From Desulfovibrionaceae bacterium (GTDB lineage: Bacteria; Desulfobacterota; Desulfovibrionia; Desulfovibrionales; Desulfovibrionaceae), in the NCBI GenBank assembly GCA_015233395.1, contig JADFXV010000007.1:1-64000 (forward strand): 64,000 nucleotides of DNA. Direction: 5' to 3'. Within the stretch, counting starts at the first letter, position 1; every line of letters starts with the position of its first letter. Positions 52,773-62,141 of this stretch are shown here, one piece after another. The translations under genes and the position numbers were made by a program. Under the pieces are notes generated by a model. The model searched no databases. It had not been told where the DNA came from and worked only from the letters and a program-made list of their open reading frames with translations.

Positions 52773-55700
52773 ATGTCCGAATTCGTCCATCTGCACTGCC
52801 ACTCGGAATATTCCCTGCTCGACGGGGCGATCCGCATCGCCGACGCCGTGGCCTCGGCCAAGGCGTACGGGTGTCCGGCCCTGGCCCTGACCGACCACGG
52901 CAATCTCCACGGGGCGCTCATTTTTTACGACGCGGCGCACAAGGCCGGGATCAAGCCCATCATCGGCATGGAGGCGTACGTCGCGCCCAAACTGCGGACC
53001 AACCGCGACGCGAGGTCGCCGCGCGACGCGGGCTATCACCTGATCCTTCTGGCCAAGGACCAGGACGGCTACAAAAACCTGCTCAAGCTCTCGACCATCG
53101 GGCATCTGGACGGCTTCCACTACAAGCCGCGCGTCGACAAGGAGGTCCTGGCCGCATACGGCGGCGGTCTGATCGCCCTGTCGGCCTGCCTCAAGGGCGA
53201 GGTGATCCAAAAAACCCTGAAGGAAGGCTACCGCGCCGGGCTGGAGGCGGCGCAACGCTACGCGGCGCTTTTTCCCGGCCGTTTCTATCTCGAACTCCAG
53301 GCCAACGACATCCCGGAACAGGCGGTGGCCAACCAGAAGCTCATCGAGATCGCGGCCGAGCTTGGGCTGCCGCTGGTGGCCACCAACGACTGCCACTATC
53401 TCACCCGGGCCGACGCCGAGGCCCACGACGTGCTCCTGTGCATCCAGACGGCCGCCTGCGTGAGCGACGAACGGCGCATGCGCATGTCGACCACGGACCT
53501 GTATTTCAAATCCCCGGACGAAATGGCCGCGGCCTTCGCCCACGTCCCCGAAGCGCTGGCCAACACCGTTATCGTCGCGGGCGAGGTCGATCTGGAACTC
53601 GACCTGGGCAAGCATTATTTCCCCGCCTACCGGCCGGAACCGGGCAAGACCCTAGAAGAGGAGCTGGCCGAGCTGGCCCGCGAGGGCTTAGCCGAGCGCC
53701 TGGCCAAAACGCCCGGGCCGGTCGACCGGGAAAAATACGCGCAGCGCCTGGAATACGAGCTCAAGGTCATCATCGATCTCGGTTTTTCCGGATATTTCCT
53801 GATCGTGGCCGACTTCATCAACTGGGCCAAGGCCCAGGGCATCCCGGTCGGCCCCGGGCGCGGCTCGGCGGCCGGGTCGCTGGCAGCCTACGCCCTGCGC
53901 ATCACCAACCTGGACCCCTTGCCCTACGACCTGCTCTTCGAACGGTTTTTGAACAGCGAACGCGTCAGCCTGCCGGACATCGACGTGGATTTCTGCGAAC
54001 GCCGGCGGGTCGAGGTCATCCGCTACGTCACCGAGAAGTACGGCGCCGACTGCGTGGCCCAGATCACCACCTTCGGCACCATGAAGGCCAAGGCGGTCAT
54101 CCGCGACGTGGGCCGGGCCATGGGCATGAGCTTCGCCGAGACCGACCGCATCGCCAAGCTGGTGCCCGAAGAGCTCAAGATGACCATCGAAAAGGCCCTG
54201 GAACGCGAACCCGAACTGGCCGCGATGGCGCAGTCCGACCCGAGAGTGGCCAAGCTGCTCGACATTTCGCGCCGCCTGGAGGGCATCGCGCGCCACGCCT
54301 CGACCCACGCCGCCGGGGTGGTCATCTCCGACAAGCCCATGACCGAGTACGTGCCGCTCTACCGGGGCAAGAACCAGGAAATCATCACCCAATGGGACAT
54401 GAAGAAGGTCGAACGGGCGGGCCTGGTCAAGTTCGACTTTCTGGGCCTGCGCACCATGACCGTGATCCAGGACGCTCTGGAAGTCATACGAGGCATGGGG
54501 GTCGAGCCGCCCGATCTGGACAATCTCCCGCTTAACGACCCGCAGACCTACGCCCTGCTCTCGGCCGGCGACACCGACGGCATCTTCCAGGTGGAATCGG
54601 AAGGCATGCGCAAATACCTGCGGATGCTCAAGCCCAACCGCTTCGAGGACCTGGTCGCCATGAACGCCCTGTACCGCCCGGGGCCGCTCGGCTCGGGCAT
54701 GGTGGACGAATTCATCAAGCGCAAGCACGGCCAGGCGCAAATCGAGCACTACCATCCCTCGCTCGCCGAGACGCTGGGCCCGACTTACGGGGTCATCGTC
54801 TACCAGGAACAGGTGATGAAGATCGCCCAGGTCCTGGCCAATTATTCGCTCGGCGAGGGCGACCTGCTGCGCCGGGCCATGGGCAAGAAAAAGCCCGAGG
54901 AAATGGCCAAGCAGCGGGCGCGTTTCCTGTCCGGGGCGGCCGAAAACTCCGTGCCGGAAAAGCTGGCCAACGAAATTTTCGACCTGATGGAGAAATTCGC
55001 CGAGTACGGTTTCAACAAGTCGCACTCGGCGGCCTACGCGCTGGTCTCCTACCACACCGCCTATCTCAAGGCCCACTTCCCGCTGGCCTACATGGCCGCC
55101 TTGATCACCTCGGAAATCGAGAATCAGGACAAGGTGTTTAAGTACATCGTCTCCTGCCGGGAAAAGGGCATCGCCGTGCTGGCCCCGGACGTGAGCCAAA
55201 GCAAAAGTTACTTCTCGGTCAAGGACAACAAGCTGGTGTACGGCCTGGCGGCGATCAAGAACGTCGGTCAGGAGGCCATCGGCTCCATCGTGCGCGAGCG
55301 GGATGAAAACGGCCCCTACCTCTCGCTGCTCGATCTCGCCTGCCGCGTGGACCTGCGCAAGGTCACGAAAAGGGTGCTGGAATACCTGATCAAAAGCGGG
55401 GCCATGGACTGCTTCGGGGTGACCCGTGCGGGCATGTTCGCCGCCCTGGACCGGGTGGTGGAAACCGCCCAGCGCCGGGCCAAGGATAAAAATTCCGGCC
55501 AGTTCTCGCTTATGGGCCTGATGCCGGAAAAACCCAGGACCGAGCCGGGCGTCGGGCTGGCCTGCCCCGAAGCCGGCGTCCCGGAATGGACGACCCAGGA
55601 AAAGACCGCCGCCGAAAAGGAGTCCCTGGGCTTTTACCTGACCAGCCATCCGCTCTTGGACTATGTCCAGGACATCAGGCGCCTGGGGCTCACGCCGCTG

Positions 55701-56249
55701 TCGCAGGTCGCGGAAATGGGTCCTGGCTGCCAGGTCCGCGCGGCGGCGCTCATCACCCAGGTCAGGGAAACCTTCACCAAATCCGACCCGCCGCGCAAAA
55801 TGGCCATCTGCCAGATCGAGGACCTTTCCGGAGTGCGCGGCGAAGCCTTGGTTTTCCCCAAGGCCTTTGACGCGGCCAGGGAATTTCTGGTCACGGACAA
55901 GCCCTTGATCATCGAGGGCTCCACGCCCAAACGCCCCCAGACCGAGGGCGAGGGCGCGGACAAAATCGCCAAGATCTTCGTCGATGCGGTCAAGCTCCTG
56001 GCCCCGGCCTTAAACGGCGGCGACCACCCTGCCGAGATCCGCCTTCAATGCGAACGCCAGGACCCAGAGGCCATGGCCGCGCTGAAAGAAACCCTCGCCC
56101 GCCATCCGGGCAACATCCTCTTGCATCTGATCCTGGCCTTCCCGGACGGCGAAGTGCGCCTGCGCCTGGACGACAGCCTGCGCGTCTCCCCCTGCCCGGA
56201 GTTCTGGCGCGAGATCGCCGAACTCAAGGCGACGTTCGCGATGCAATGA
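52773..56249 (+). CDS. dnaE: DNA polymerase III alpha subunit
   Basis: The 1158-residue protein has the N-terminal PHP domain (FVHLHCHSEYSLLDGAIR), the polymerase core with GPGRGSAAGSLAAYAL and the catalytic PDIDVDF (Asp402, 404 and 406), FEKFAEYGFNKSHSAAYA-type motif, and a C-terminal OB and tail region. It is the replicative polymerase. ATG 52773 starts MSEFVHLHCHSEY; a TTG start six codons upstream is less likely. It runs opposite the selenoprotein gene. Confidence 0.97.
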   Translation: MSEFVHLHCHSEYSLLDGAIRIADAVASAKAYGCPALALTDHGNLHGALIFYDAAHKAGIKPIIGMEAYVAPKLRTNRDARSPRDAGYHLILLAKDQDGYKNLLKLSTIGHLDGFHYKPRVDKEVLAAYGGGLIALSACLKGEVIQKTLKEGYRAGLEAAQRYAALFPGRFYLELQANDIPEQAVANQKLIEIAAELGLPLVATNDCHYLTRADAEAHDVLLCIQTAACVSDERRMRMSTTDLYFKSPDEMAAAFAHVPEALANTVIVAGEVDLELDLGKHYFPAYRPEPGKTLEEELAELAREGLAERLAKTPGPVDREKYAQRLEYELKVIIDLGFSGYFLIVADFINWAKAQGIPVGPGRGSAAGSLAAYALRITNLDPLPYDLLFERFLNSERVSLPDIDVDFCERRRVEVIRYVTEKYGADCVAQITTFGTMKAKAVIRDVGRAMGMSFAETDRIAKLVPEELKMTIEKALEREPELAAMAQSDPRVAKLLDISRRLEGIARHASTHAAGVVISDKPMTEYVPLYRGKNQEIITQWDMKKVERAGLVKFDFLGLRTMTVIQDALEVIRGMGVEPPDLDNLPLNDPQTYALLSAGDTDGIFQVESEGMRKYLRMLKPNRFEDLVAMNALYRPGPLGSGMVDEFIKRKHGQAQIEHYHPSLAETLGPTYGVIVYQEQVMKIAQVLANYSLGEGDLLRRAMGKKKPEEMAKQRARFLSGAAENSVPEKLANEIFDLMEKFAEYGFNKSHSAAYALVSYHTAYLKAHFPLAYMAALITSEIENQDKVFKYIVSCREKGIAVLAPDVSQSKSYFSVKDNKLVYGLAAIKNVGQEAIGSIVRERDENGPYLSLLDLACRVDLRKVTKRVLEYLIKSGAMDCFGVTRAGMFAALDRVVETAQRRAKDKNSGQFSLMGLMPEKPRTEPGVGLACPEAGVPEWTTQEKTAAEKESLGFYLTSHPLLDYVQDIRRLGLTPLSQVAEMGPGCQVRAAALITQVRETFTKSDPPRKMAICQIEDLSGVRGEALVFPKAFDAAREFLVTDKPLIIEGSTPKRPQTEGEGADKIAKIFVDAVKLLAPALNGGDHPAEIRLQCERQDPEAMAALKETLARHPGNILLHLILAFPDGEVRLRLDDSLRVSPCPEFWREIAELKATFAMQ

Positions 56250-56392
56250 ACCGCGAGTGGAACCGCACTCTTCTTTTTGACATACCGGTGAAGAAAAATT
56301 GAACCGGCAGGCAACTGGCGCTTCAAAAAAATCTTTTGTCTTATCAGTTCTTTTGGGCAGCGCCATAATATTTCAATTCCTCCGGAGGACGC

Positions 56393-57556
56393 ATGAAATA
56401 TTCCATCTTCATGTTATTATTTTATATTCTCTCACCGAATATTGCCCACTCGCAAATGTTAATAACAGTTCCAGATGTAATTTCAGGATTAAACTGTCAG
56501 GAAAATACGTGCCTTGTAACTACTAAGGCTGGCGGAAAATTCATCATACCCGGCGTCGATTCAAATTATTTTGATATTGAAACGCACAATAAAATCATTG
56601 ATTTTATAAAATCAAATATCAATACTGAAATAGAACTGACTCTCGACGACGATAATATCGTCGGAGTCGCCAGTCTCGATAAAAAAATCGATATTATATA
56701 TAAAAACCCTGCCGAAAAAGATGAACTCATCAATCGCCAGGTAAATATTACTGGAGTAGTCGAGGCCGGACATGATGTCGCTGGCGGTTTTTTTGGCATT
56801 CAAGATAAAGACGGAAGCGGATTTCATATTATCGCATATTACTTTGAAGTATCCAATTCCGACCTAGGAAATATTTTAGATAAACTGGTTGACACAAAAA
56901 AAATTGTTAGCGTCAGAGGCTTCCAGAAATACAAATATTCGTTTCAAAAGGACGGATTGATTTTAATCGCCGACAATCATGAGTATAAATACGGCGCCAA
57001 CAATACACCACAAATATCCAATTCAACGCCTACTCAACAGAAAAATTCCCCGCCGGTTGAAGACAAGCCTGCAATTTCCACATACGCTGATTTCGACGGT
57101 TTTCGTGGACTCAAGTGGGGAGACTCTCCTTCAAAGGACTTCCAATTAGTCAATGATGACGGGGAAATTAAAGCATACACAAGGAAAAACGATTTGATGT
57201 CCTTGTTTGAAATACCTATCGAATCGATATGGTATTATTTTATTAACGACAAATTTTATTCAGTTGTGATTGGCTGGAAAAGTCCTCATGCCCCCGGACT
57301 GGGCATTCAAAGCAAAATATTGCTGGCTGCAAGAGAAAAATTTGGCAAACCTTTTGATGAAGGCGAAAAAAACAATTGCCCTTTCTGGCGTTGGAAAGGA
57401 AAAATTTCTTTTGCCAATATCGGAACTGTTATTCCCCAATACAATGGGGCATTAATTGATTATGAATTCTATTTATCAATAGATAACTCTGAGCTTGGTA
57501 AGATTGCGTTTGAATACACAGAAAGCAAAAGACCGACGACCAAGGATGGATTTTAA
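56393..57556 (+). CDS. AT-rich exported protein of unknown function
   Basis: The 387-residue protein starts with a signal peptide (MKYSIFMLLFYILSPNIAHS, cleavage near residue 20), then a strand-rich N-terminal half with two cysteines, a Gln/Ser/Pro linker near 205-230, and a C-terminal domain from YADFDGFRGLKWGDSPSKD, a pattern of small exported deltaproteobacterial proteins. No function is recognisable. Base composition is much lower in GC than all neighbours, and it uses ATA, TTA and AAA codons freely, which suggests recent horizontal acquisition. CCTCCGGAGG (a perfect palindrome including the ribosome site) precedes ATG. Confidence 0.8.
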   Translation: MKYSIFMLLFYILSPNIAHSQMLITVPDVISGLNCQENTCLVTTKAGGKFIIPGVDSNYFDIETHNKIIDFIKSNINTEIELTLDDDNIVGVASLDKKIDIIYKNPAEKDELINRQVNITGVVEAGHDVAGGFFGIQDKDGSGFHIIAYYFEVSNSDLGNILDKLVDTKKIVSVRGFQKYKYSFQKDGLILIADNHEYKYGANNTPQISNSTPTQQKNSPPVEDKPAISTYADFDGFRGLKWGDSPSKDFQLVNDDGEIKAYTRKNDLMSLFEIPIESIWYYFINDKFYSVVIGWKSPHAPGLGIQSKILLAAREKFGKPFDEGEKNNCPFWRWKGKISFANIGTVIPQYNGALIDYEFYLSIDNSELGKIAFEYTESKRPTTKDGF

Positions 57557-57568
57557 TTTGGCGTTTTA

Positions 57569-57627
57569 ATTACTGGGAGCGTAAAGTTTTTATTTTTACG
57601 CTCCCAGCGGCGCGCGCCGCTTGACGC
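57569..57627 (-). repeat. Family C repeat, partial copy 3
   Basis: TACTGGGAGCGTAAAG, an A/T loop and TTTTTACGCTCCCAGCGGCG pair into one long hairpin, followed by CGCGCCGCTTGACGCC. Only the right half of the family C layout is present. It lies 13 nt after the AT-rich gene. Confidence 0.65.
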
Positions 57628-57715
57628 CACACCGCCTGATTGCATCCCGTTTCGGCCGCCTCATAGCGAGTTCCTTCGCCGCGACCACTCCGGCCCAGGA
57701 TCAGGACAGCCGACA

Positions 57716-57775
57716 TCCCCTGGACCCCTGCCCGCCGGGGGGGATGATCCCCCTGGATCCCCTCGAAATAGTTTC
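57716..57775 (+). repeat. Family D-type degenerate palindromes
   Basis: TCCCCTGGACCCCTGCCCGC is followed by CGGGGGGGATGATCCCCCTGG and ATCCCCTCGAAATAG. The layout matches the 50708 copy with substitutions. The gap 57557-57922 holds only this and the family C copy, no gene. Confidence 0.5.
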
Positions 57776-57922
57776 CCCTCCCGGTTTTCCCTTGGATTCC
57801 CTCTAAACCAATTCCAAAAAGCGCCGATACCTTCAGCGGGGAGTGGAGGGTGCGGGCCGGGCGTTCGCCGGGGAGTGACGGACGTCCGGACCGCCTCAAA
57901 ACCGATCGGAAGGTGGTTTGTC

Positions 57923-59095
57923 ATGATCATGCATCTCGTCTCCCCGTCCAAATTTCGTTCCGCGCTGGTGATCGGCAAATCCGAAGCCTTGATCAAGGTG
58001 GACAAGGATTTTTTGAAGCGCGTGGACATCCGCGAGGTGCGCACGGCGGTTTCGGCCGCCGACGCCAAGCGAATCATGTCCCGGTTTGCGGCCGAAATCG
58101 TGATTTGCGCCGACGAATTGGCCGACATGACGGGGCTTGATTTCGTGCGAAGCCTGCGCGCCGATGACGGCTACCGCGACGTGCCGGTGGTGATGGTCTC
58201 GACTTCTCCGGGCCGCGAGGCGGTGCTTCAGTCGGTGGCCGCCGGTTGCGCGGGCTATCTGGTGCGGCCGTATTCGCTTGACGCCTTGTCGCGCCACATG
58301 GACGCGGCCTGGCGTCTGCGCGAATTCGCCGGAGAGCGGACCGGCTTGTTGCGCCGGGCCGGGTTGGCCGCCGAGTCGGGCGAGATGGCCAAGGCGGTTG
58401 GCGATTACGAAGCCGTGGTTTCCGCCGGCGATCCTATGGCCTATTTCGAGGACGGCGCGGGCCATTTTGAAAACGGCCGGTTCGACCAGGCCATCGAGGC
58501 CTTCAATAAGGCGGTCAAGCTCAACGAACTGTTCGCCGAGGCCTATTTGGGCCTGTCGCGCTCGTACGCGGCCAAGGGACTGGTCAACCAGGCCAGGAAA
58601 TATTTCGGCAAGGCGGCGCACGCCAGCCTGGTCGACCGGCGCTTTGCGCAGCTCAAGGAGCAGTTCGTGGCGCTGTACCGCGCCGAGGCTGACGGATTCA
58701 ATCCGTTTGCCGCCATGGGGCGCGAGATGTCCAAGCTGCGCGACCTGGCCGGGGCCGAAGAGGCCTTCGGCTGCGCCCTGGAACTCGCTCCCAAGGACAG
58801 CTCGCTGCACGTGGAGCTGGCGCGCGTGTACCACGCCCAGCGCCGGTCGGAGGAGGCCCTGACCGCGCTTGGCGCGGCCCTGACCCTGCGCGGAGACGAC
58901 CACGCCGCACAGGAACTCTATCAGCGCTTGACCGGCCGGGGCTACGACGAAATCGGCGAGCCCTTCGAGGATCCGGACTCCCCCTTCCGGCCGTCGCTCA
59001 CCATGCGCATCATCAACGCGGTGCTCTATATGGCCGTCGGCGCGACCGAAGCCATCCACCGCCTGCGCAGGCCGGATATGACCCAGGCCGCCTAG
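57923..59095 (+). CDS. Atypical receiver-TPR protein
   Basis: The 390-residue protein has a receiver-like domain (residues 1-125) and about five tetratricopeptide repeats (140-320: YFEDGAGHFENGRFDQAIEAFNKAVKLNELFAEAYLGLSRSYAAKGLVNQA in segments). The receiver lacks the N-terminal acidic pair (VIGKSEAL instead of VDDD-type) and has Arg in place of the conserved Lys (VRPYS), so phosphotransfer is doubtful. It may act as a scaffold in protein-protein signalling. ATG 57923 is chosen for GGAAGGTGG upstream. A hydrophobic end (residues 355-375) precedes the stop. Confidence 0.75.
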   Translation: MIMHLVSPSKFRSALVIGKSEALIKVDKDFLKRVDIREVRTAVSAADAKRIMSRFAAEIVICADELADMTGLDFVRSLRADDGYRDVPVVMVSTSPGREAVLQSVAAGCAGYLVRPYSLDALSRHMDAAWRLREFAGERTGLLRRAGLAAESGEMAKAVGDYEAVVSAGDPMAYFEDGAGHFENGRFDQAIEAFNKAVKLNELFAEAYLGLSRSYAAKGLVNQARKYFGKAAHASLVDRRFAQLKEQFVALYRAEADGFNPFAAMGREMSKLRDLAGAEEAFGCALELAPKDSSLHVELARVYHAQRRSEEALTALGAALTLRGDDHAAQELYQRLTGRGYDEIGEPFEDPDSPFRPSLTMRIINAVLYMAVGATEAIHRLRRPDMTQAA

Positions 59096-59131
59096 GCGGG
59101 GGCATCCGGCGGCAAGAGAACCGCATCGATT

Positions 59132-59161
59132 CCCCTCACCGGTTTATGAACCGGTAAGGGG
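59132..59161 (+). terminator. Hairpin after the receiver-TPR gene
   Basis: CCCCT-C-ACCGGTT and AACCGGT-A-AGGGG arms flank TATG, 36 nt after the stop. It is followed by AAATGGTTTCATTTT, partly T-rich, so an intrinsic terminator is likely. Confidence 0.65.
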
Positions 59162-59459
59162 AAATGGTTTCATTTTCTCTCTCCCGTCCCTTGGCGCGAC
59201 CTCGCAAGGCGCGGGGCCATGCCGCACCCGTCGCTTTGGGCAAAAAAATCACACTTCGCGTTCCCGCCGCCATGAGAGCGGCCTTGCCCGGCCAAGGCAG
59301 GGCTGCCTAAGTCTCCGAAGAATAAATCAAAAGCTGTATGCGCTGGCGATATCGCGCGGCGACGGCAATTCTTGCTTTCCTGTGGACTTGCCTGCCCGGG
59401 TTGCGTATGGGGGTAGCAGTCAATCAACCGGCTGCTCGCCACACGAAAAGGAGATTTTC
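59162..59459. other. Intergenic region, no gene seen
   Basis: Nearly 300 nt between the hairpin and the EF-hand-like gene. Reading frames on both strands here look like random translations. A promoter for the next gene should lie at its right end, but I see only weak matches. Confidence 0.5.
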
Positions 59460-59792
59460 ATGAAATCGATGCGGATTGTGCTTTTGGCTTTTTCGTTGTC
59501 GCTTCTGTTTTCGGGCGTCGCCCTGACCCAGGGCATGACGGACAAAGGCGACATGATGGAAAAAGGCGACATGGGCAAAGGGCCGATGCACGGCGGCATG
59601 AAGGCCATCCTGGACAAGAACGGCAAGATCACCAAGGACGAATACCTGGACCTGGCCAAACAGCGCGCCGAGATGGCCTGGAAAAAACTCGATCCGGAAG
59701 GCAAGGGCGTGGTCACCAAGGAAGAAATGGATTCCAAGCGCCAGGAGCGCAAGGAAAAACGCATGCTGAAAAAGCAGGCGGCGCCGCAATAA
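59460..59792 (+). CDS. Small secreted EF-hand-like protein
   Basis: The 110-residue protein has a signal peptide (about residues 1-24, ending GVALTQ) and two degenerate EF-hand-type loops: LDKNGKITKDEYLDLA and LDPEGKGVVTKEEMD, each with acidic and Glu-12-like residues. Between signal and loops is a Met/Lys/Gly-rich stretch with GDMMEKGDMGKGPMHGGM. Calcium binding is possible but the loops lack some ligands. AAAAGGAG precedes ATG 59460. A strong terminator follows. Confidence 0.8.
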   Translation: MKSMRIVLLAFSLSLLFSGVALTQGMTDKGDMMEKGDMGKGPMHGGMKAILDKNGKITKDEYLDLAKQRAEMAWKKLDPEGKGVVTKEEMDSKRQERKEKRMLKKQAAPQ

Positions 59793-59813
59793 CGCCGCCG
59801 CGACGCTTTTCCA

Positions 59814-59843
59814 AGGCCGTCCCCACCGGGGCGGCCTTTTTTA
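59814..59843 (+). terminator. Intrinsic terminator of the EF-hand-like gene
   Basis: AAGGCCG-T-CCCC and GGGG-C-GGCCTT arms flank AC, followed by TTTTTA. It begins 22 nt after the stop. This is the clearest rho-independent terminator in the window. Confidence 0.9.
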
Positions 59844-59907
59844 TTGGGTGGTGAATCGGGAGGAAAACCCTTTCCCAACGAGGGACTTGCCAAAAGATGT
59901 TTTTTTA

Positions 59908-60094
59908 GGGCCTGTCCTCGCTGGCCAATTCGCTTTCCGCTTTCATGGGGGCCGGGGGCGAAACCCCCTTGGGAAAAAAAGAGCGGTTCTGGCTTTCTTC
60001 TTCAAAAGGCTGCCGCGTTCAGGCTTGAAAGCCGAAAATCAAAACCACTCTTTTTTCCCCAGGGGGCTGCCGCCCCCGGCCCCCGCTTTACGAT
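59908..60094 (-). repeat. Family A MITE-like element, truncated copy 4
   Basis: It starts with the degenerate terminal repeat GGGCCTGTCCTCGCTGGCCA, then TTCGCTTTCCGCTTTCATGGG, the GGCCGGGGGCGAAACCCCC stem and the GCGGTTCTGGCTTTC...AAAACCACTC stem. Orientation matches the 17671 copy, inverted relative to copies 1 and 2. It is cut after CCCCGCTTTACGAT by a family C copy. Confidence 0.75.
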
Positions 60095-60142
60095 ATTAAC
60101 GGGAACAGAAAATTTTCTTCCTTTTCGTGCTCCCGTCAATAG
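60094..60142 (+). repeat. Family C repeat, partial copy 4, overlapping a gene end
   Basis: ATTAACGGGAACAGAAAATTT and CCTTTTCGTGCTCCCGTCAAT form a hairpin matching the left half of family C. The stop codon of the minus-strand gene at 60136 lies inside it. Confidence 0.65.
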
Positions 60143-60633
60143 CGCTTCCAGCCGTCCGGCAGGTCCGTGAAACGGCAGAGGTACAGGGTGACGCCGCGTT
60201 TGGCGCATTCGGCGATGATTTGCTGGAGCAGGGCTTTTTCGGCGGCGGTGTAGGCTTCCGGGGCGTTGGTCACGATCCAGACGCCGCCGGCCTTGACCGG
60301 CGGGTTTTGCTTTTCGACATAGACGAAGAAATCTTCGGCGGTCTGGAGCACGGGCGGCGTCCCTTCGCGCAGGAGGTAGGGCGAGGGGGCGACGGCGAAG
60401 CCGGGTTTGCGGCCCGGCCGGGCCTGCCCGTCCGGCCGGTCTGGCCGGTCTGGCCGGTCTGGCCGGTCCGGAATATCGGATCGATCTGGCCGGTCCGGCC
60501 GGCCGGTTGGGGCGACGGCGCTTTGGGGAATAAACTGCATGGAAATGCCAAGCGAGCGGTCCGGCTTGTCGCCGGCCAAGGCGGGCGCGCACCAGAGCGT
60601 CAAAAAAACCAGGGCGAACACGCGTCGTCGCAT
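60136..60633 (-). CDS. Small exported protein with DRP tandem repeats
   Basis: The 165-residue protein has a signal peptide (about residues 1-20, ending ALAGD), a repeat region of Asp-Arg-Pro triplets (residues 46-68) encoded by 9-nt units, and a globular C-terminal part with FFVYVEKQNPP and GGVWIVTNAPEAYTAAEKALLQQIIAECAKRGVTLYLCRF in segments, possibly a small enzyme-like fold. I do not recognise it. It starts 41 nt after the kinase gene on the same strand, so the two may be co-transcribed. Its last codons lie in a family C repeat. Confidence 0.65.
   Translation of the reverse strand: MRRRVFALVFLTLWCAPALAGDKPDRSLGISMQFIPQSAVAPTGRPDRPDRSDIPDRPDRPDRPDRPDGQARPGRKPGFAVAPSPYLLREGTPPVLQTAEDFFVYVEKQNPPVKAGGVWIVTNAPEAYTAAEKALLQQIIAECAKRGVTLYLCRFTDLPDGWKRY
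60430..60500. repeat. 9-bp tandem repeat inside the 60136 gene
   Basis: Three perfect and several imperfect CTGGCCGGT units lie in a row, then an interrupted copy at 60485. On the coding strand they specify Asp-Arg-Pro. Copy number could vary by slippage, changing the length of the linker without frameshift. Confidence 0.8.
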
Positions 60634-60674
60634 AAGGAAAATCCTGGCCCGAGCCCGGGAGGCCGCCAACCGGC

Positions 60675-62141
60675 CTATTCGTTGACCGCCAGGACGGGCG
60701 GAATGAACAGCATGACCTTGGTTCCCTTGCCCACGGTCGAGGTCAAATCCACGGCCCCGCCGATGCCGTCGAGGATTTTTTTGGTCATGGCCAGGCCCAG
60801 GCCCGAGCCCTTGCCCTTGGTGCTGAAGAAGGGATTGAACACCTGGTCCAGAAATTCCGGGGGGATGCCCCGGCCGGTGTCGGCCACGGTCAAGGTGATG
60901 AACTTGCCGTCGAAACCCGTGGCCACGCTCAGATTTCCGCCGTTCTCCATGGCCTCGGCCGCGTTTTTGACCAGATTGATCAGGCATTGCTTGAGCATTT
61001 CGTCGTCGCCCTTGGCCCTGGGCGAGTTTGAGGCCAGGGAAAGTTCCACCTCGATGCCTTTTTGGGAAAACCCAATGGCCATGACGTCCATGGTCTCCTT
61101 GACCACGCGATTGACGTCCACCTCGCCGCTTACGGAATCCGTGGGCCTGGCGAAGTCCACGATGCTTTTGAGGATCTTGTCCAGGCGGTTGGATTCCTCG
61201 ATGATGATTTGGGCCTTGTCCCTGGCCGCGTCGTCGAGGCTCTTGGAACGCATGAGCGAATTGGCGAAACCGGCGATGGCGAACAGCGGGTTTCTGATTT
61301 CGTGGGCGATGTAGGTGGACAGTTCGCCGATGGCGGCCAGCTTTTCGGACTGCTGCAGCCGGTTCTCCATATGGGTGCGCTGGGTGATGTCGCGGCGCAT
61401 GATCACGATGTGCGACAGCTCGCCCCCGCCGTCGATGAACACGGGGTAGGCGTAGATGCGATGGTATTGGAGCCGTCCCTGGCCGTCGACCCGGGTGTCC
61501 ACGAAATCGTTTTGGCTGTTTTCGAGCAAGGCCGACTTGAACCGCTCGAACTCTTCCGGGGAGTCGCGGAACTTGCCGTAGCCGGCAAGCGTTTCCCAGC
61601 ATGATTTCCCGGTGATTTCCCTGCGCGTGACGCCAAGGCGCTCCAGGTTGACGTCGTTTAAGTCGATGATGCGCCCGCCCGCGTCGAGCAGGATGATGTC
61701 GTCCTGCATCTGATTGATGATGGTGTGCAGCAGAAGTTTGGTGCGCGCGAGCTCCTGGCGGCAACCGCGGCATTCCGGGTCCGCGCCCAGGATGTCGAGC
61801 AGGGCCTCGGCCTCGGCCGGCCCGAAGACGCCGATGCCGGCGGCAACGCCGTCCGGGGACGGATCGGCCGCAAACTTGCCGGTCAGGTCGATGAGCAGGT
61901 TGACCGCCGGGACGGCGGCCAGAGCCTTGGGAAGATCCGGAAAGACCGCCACGCCGAGCCCGCTCAGACGCGCGCGCAGGCCGGGGTCAAGCTCCCGGGC
62001 GGCCACGGCCGCGACCCGCGCGCCGGGCGACAGGCAAAGCAGCGCGCCGGGCGTGGCTCGTGAAACCAACTCGGCAAGGAAAGGACCGTTTCCGTTGACC
62101 GCAACGGTGAATTTCGACTCGCAGGGCGTCAGGATATCCAT
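60675..62141 (-). CDS. PAS-domain histidine kinase (NtrB-like)
   Basis: The 488-residue protein has an N-terminal about 135-residue region without a known domain, a PAS domain (about 135-255: IIDLNDVNLERLGVTRREITGKSCW in segments), a dimerisation helix with phosphoacceptor His280 in YIAHEIRNPLF, and an ATPase domain (NLVKNAAEAM, ADTGRGIPPEF, GLGLAMTKKI). It autophosphorylates in the cytoplasm or at the membrane face without visible transmembrane spans. No partner regulator is adjacent; the divergent receiver-HPt gene starts 312 nt away. Confidence 0.93.
   Translation of the reverse strand: MDILTPCESKFTVAVNGNGPFLAELVSRATPGALLCLSPGARVAAVAARELDPGLRARLSGLGVAVFPDLPKALAAVPAVNLLIDLTGKFAADPSPDGVAAGIGVFGPAEAEALLDILGADPECRGCRQELARTKLLLHTIINQMQDDIILLDAGGRIIDLNDVNLERLGVTRREITGKSCWETLAGYGKFRDSPEEFERFKSALLENSQNDFVDTRVDGQGRLQYHRIYAYPVFIDGGGELSHIVIMRRDITQRTHMENRLQQSEKLAAIGELSTYIAHEIRNPLFAIAGFANSLMRSKSLDDAARDKAQIIIEESNRLDKILKSIVDFARPTDSVSGEVDVNRVVKETMDVMAIGFSQKGIEVELSLASNSPRAKGDDEMLKQCLINLVKNAAEAMENGGNLSVATGFDGKFITLTVADTGRGIPPEFLDQVFNPFFSTKGKGSGLGLAMTKKILDGIGGAVDLTSTVGKGTKVMLFIPPVLAVNE

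Noticed and set aside
59170-59442. Minus-strand 90-codon frame before the EF-hand-like gene
   Set aside because: Composition and lack of a ribosome site or motif suggest chance. The region is reported as empty.
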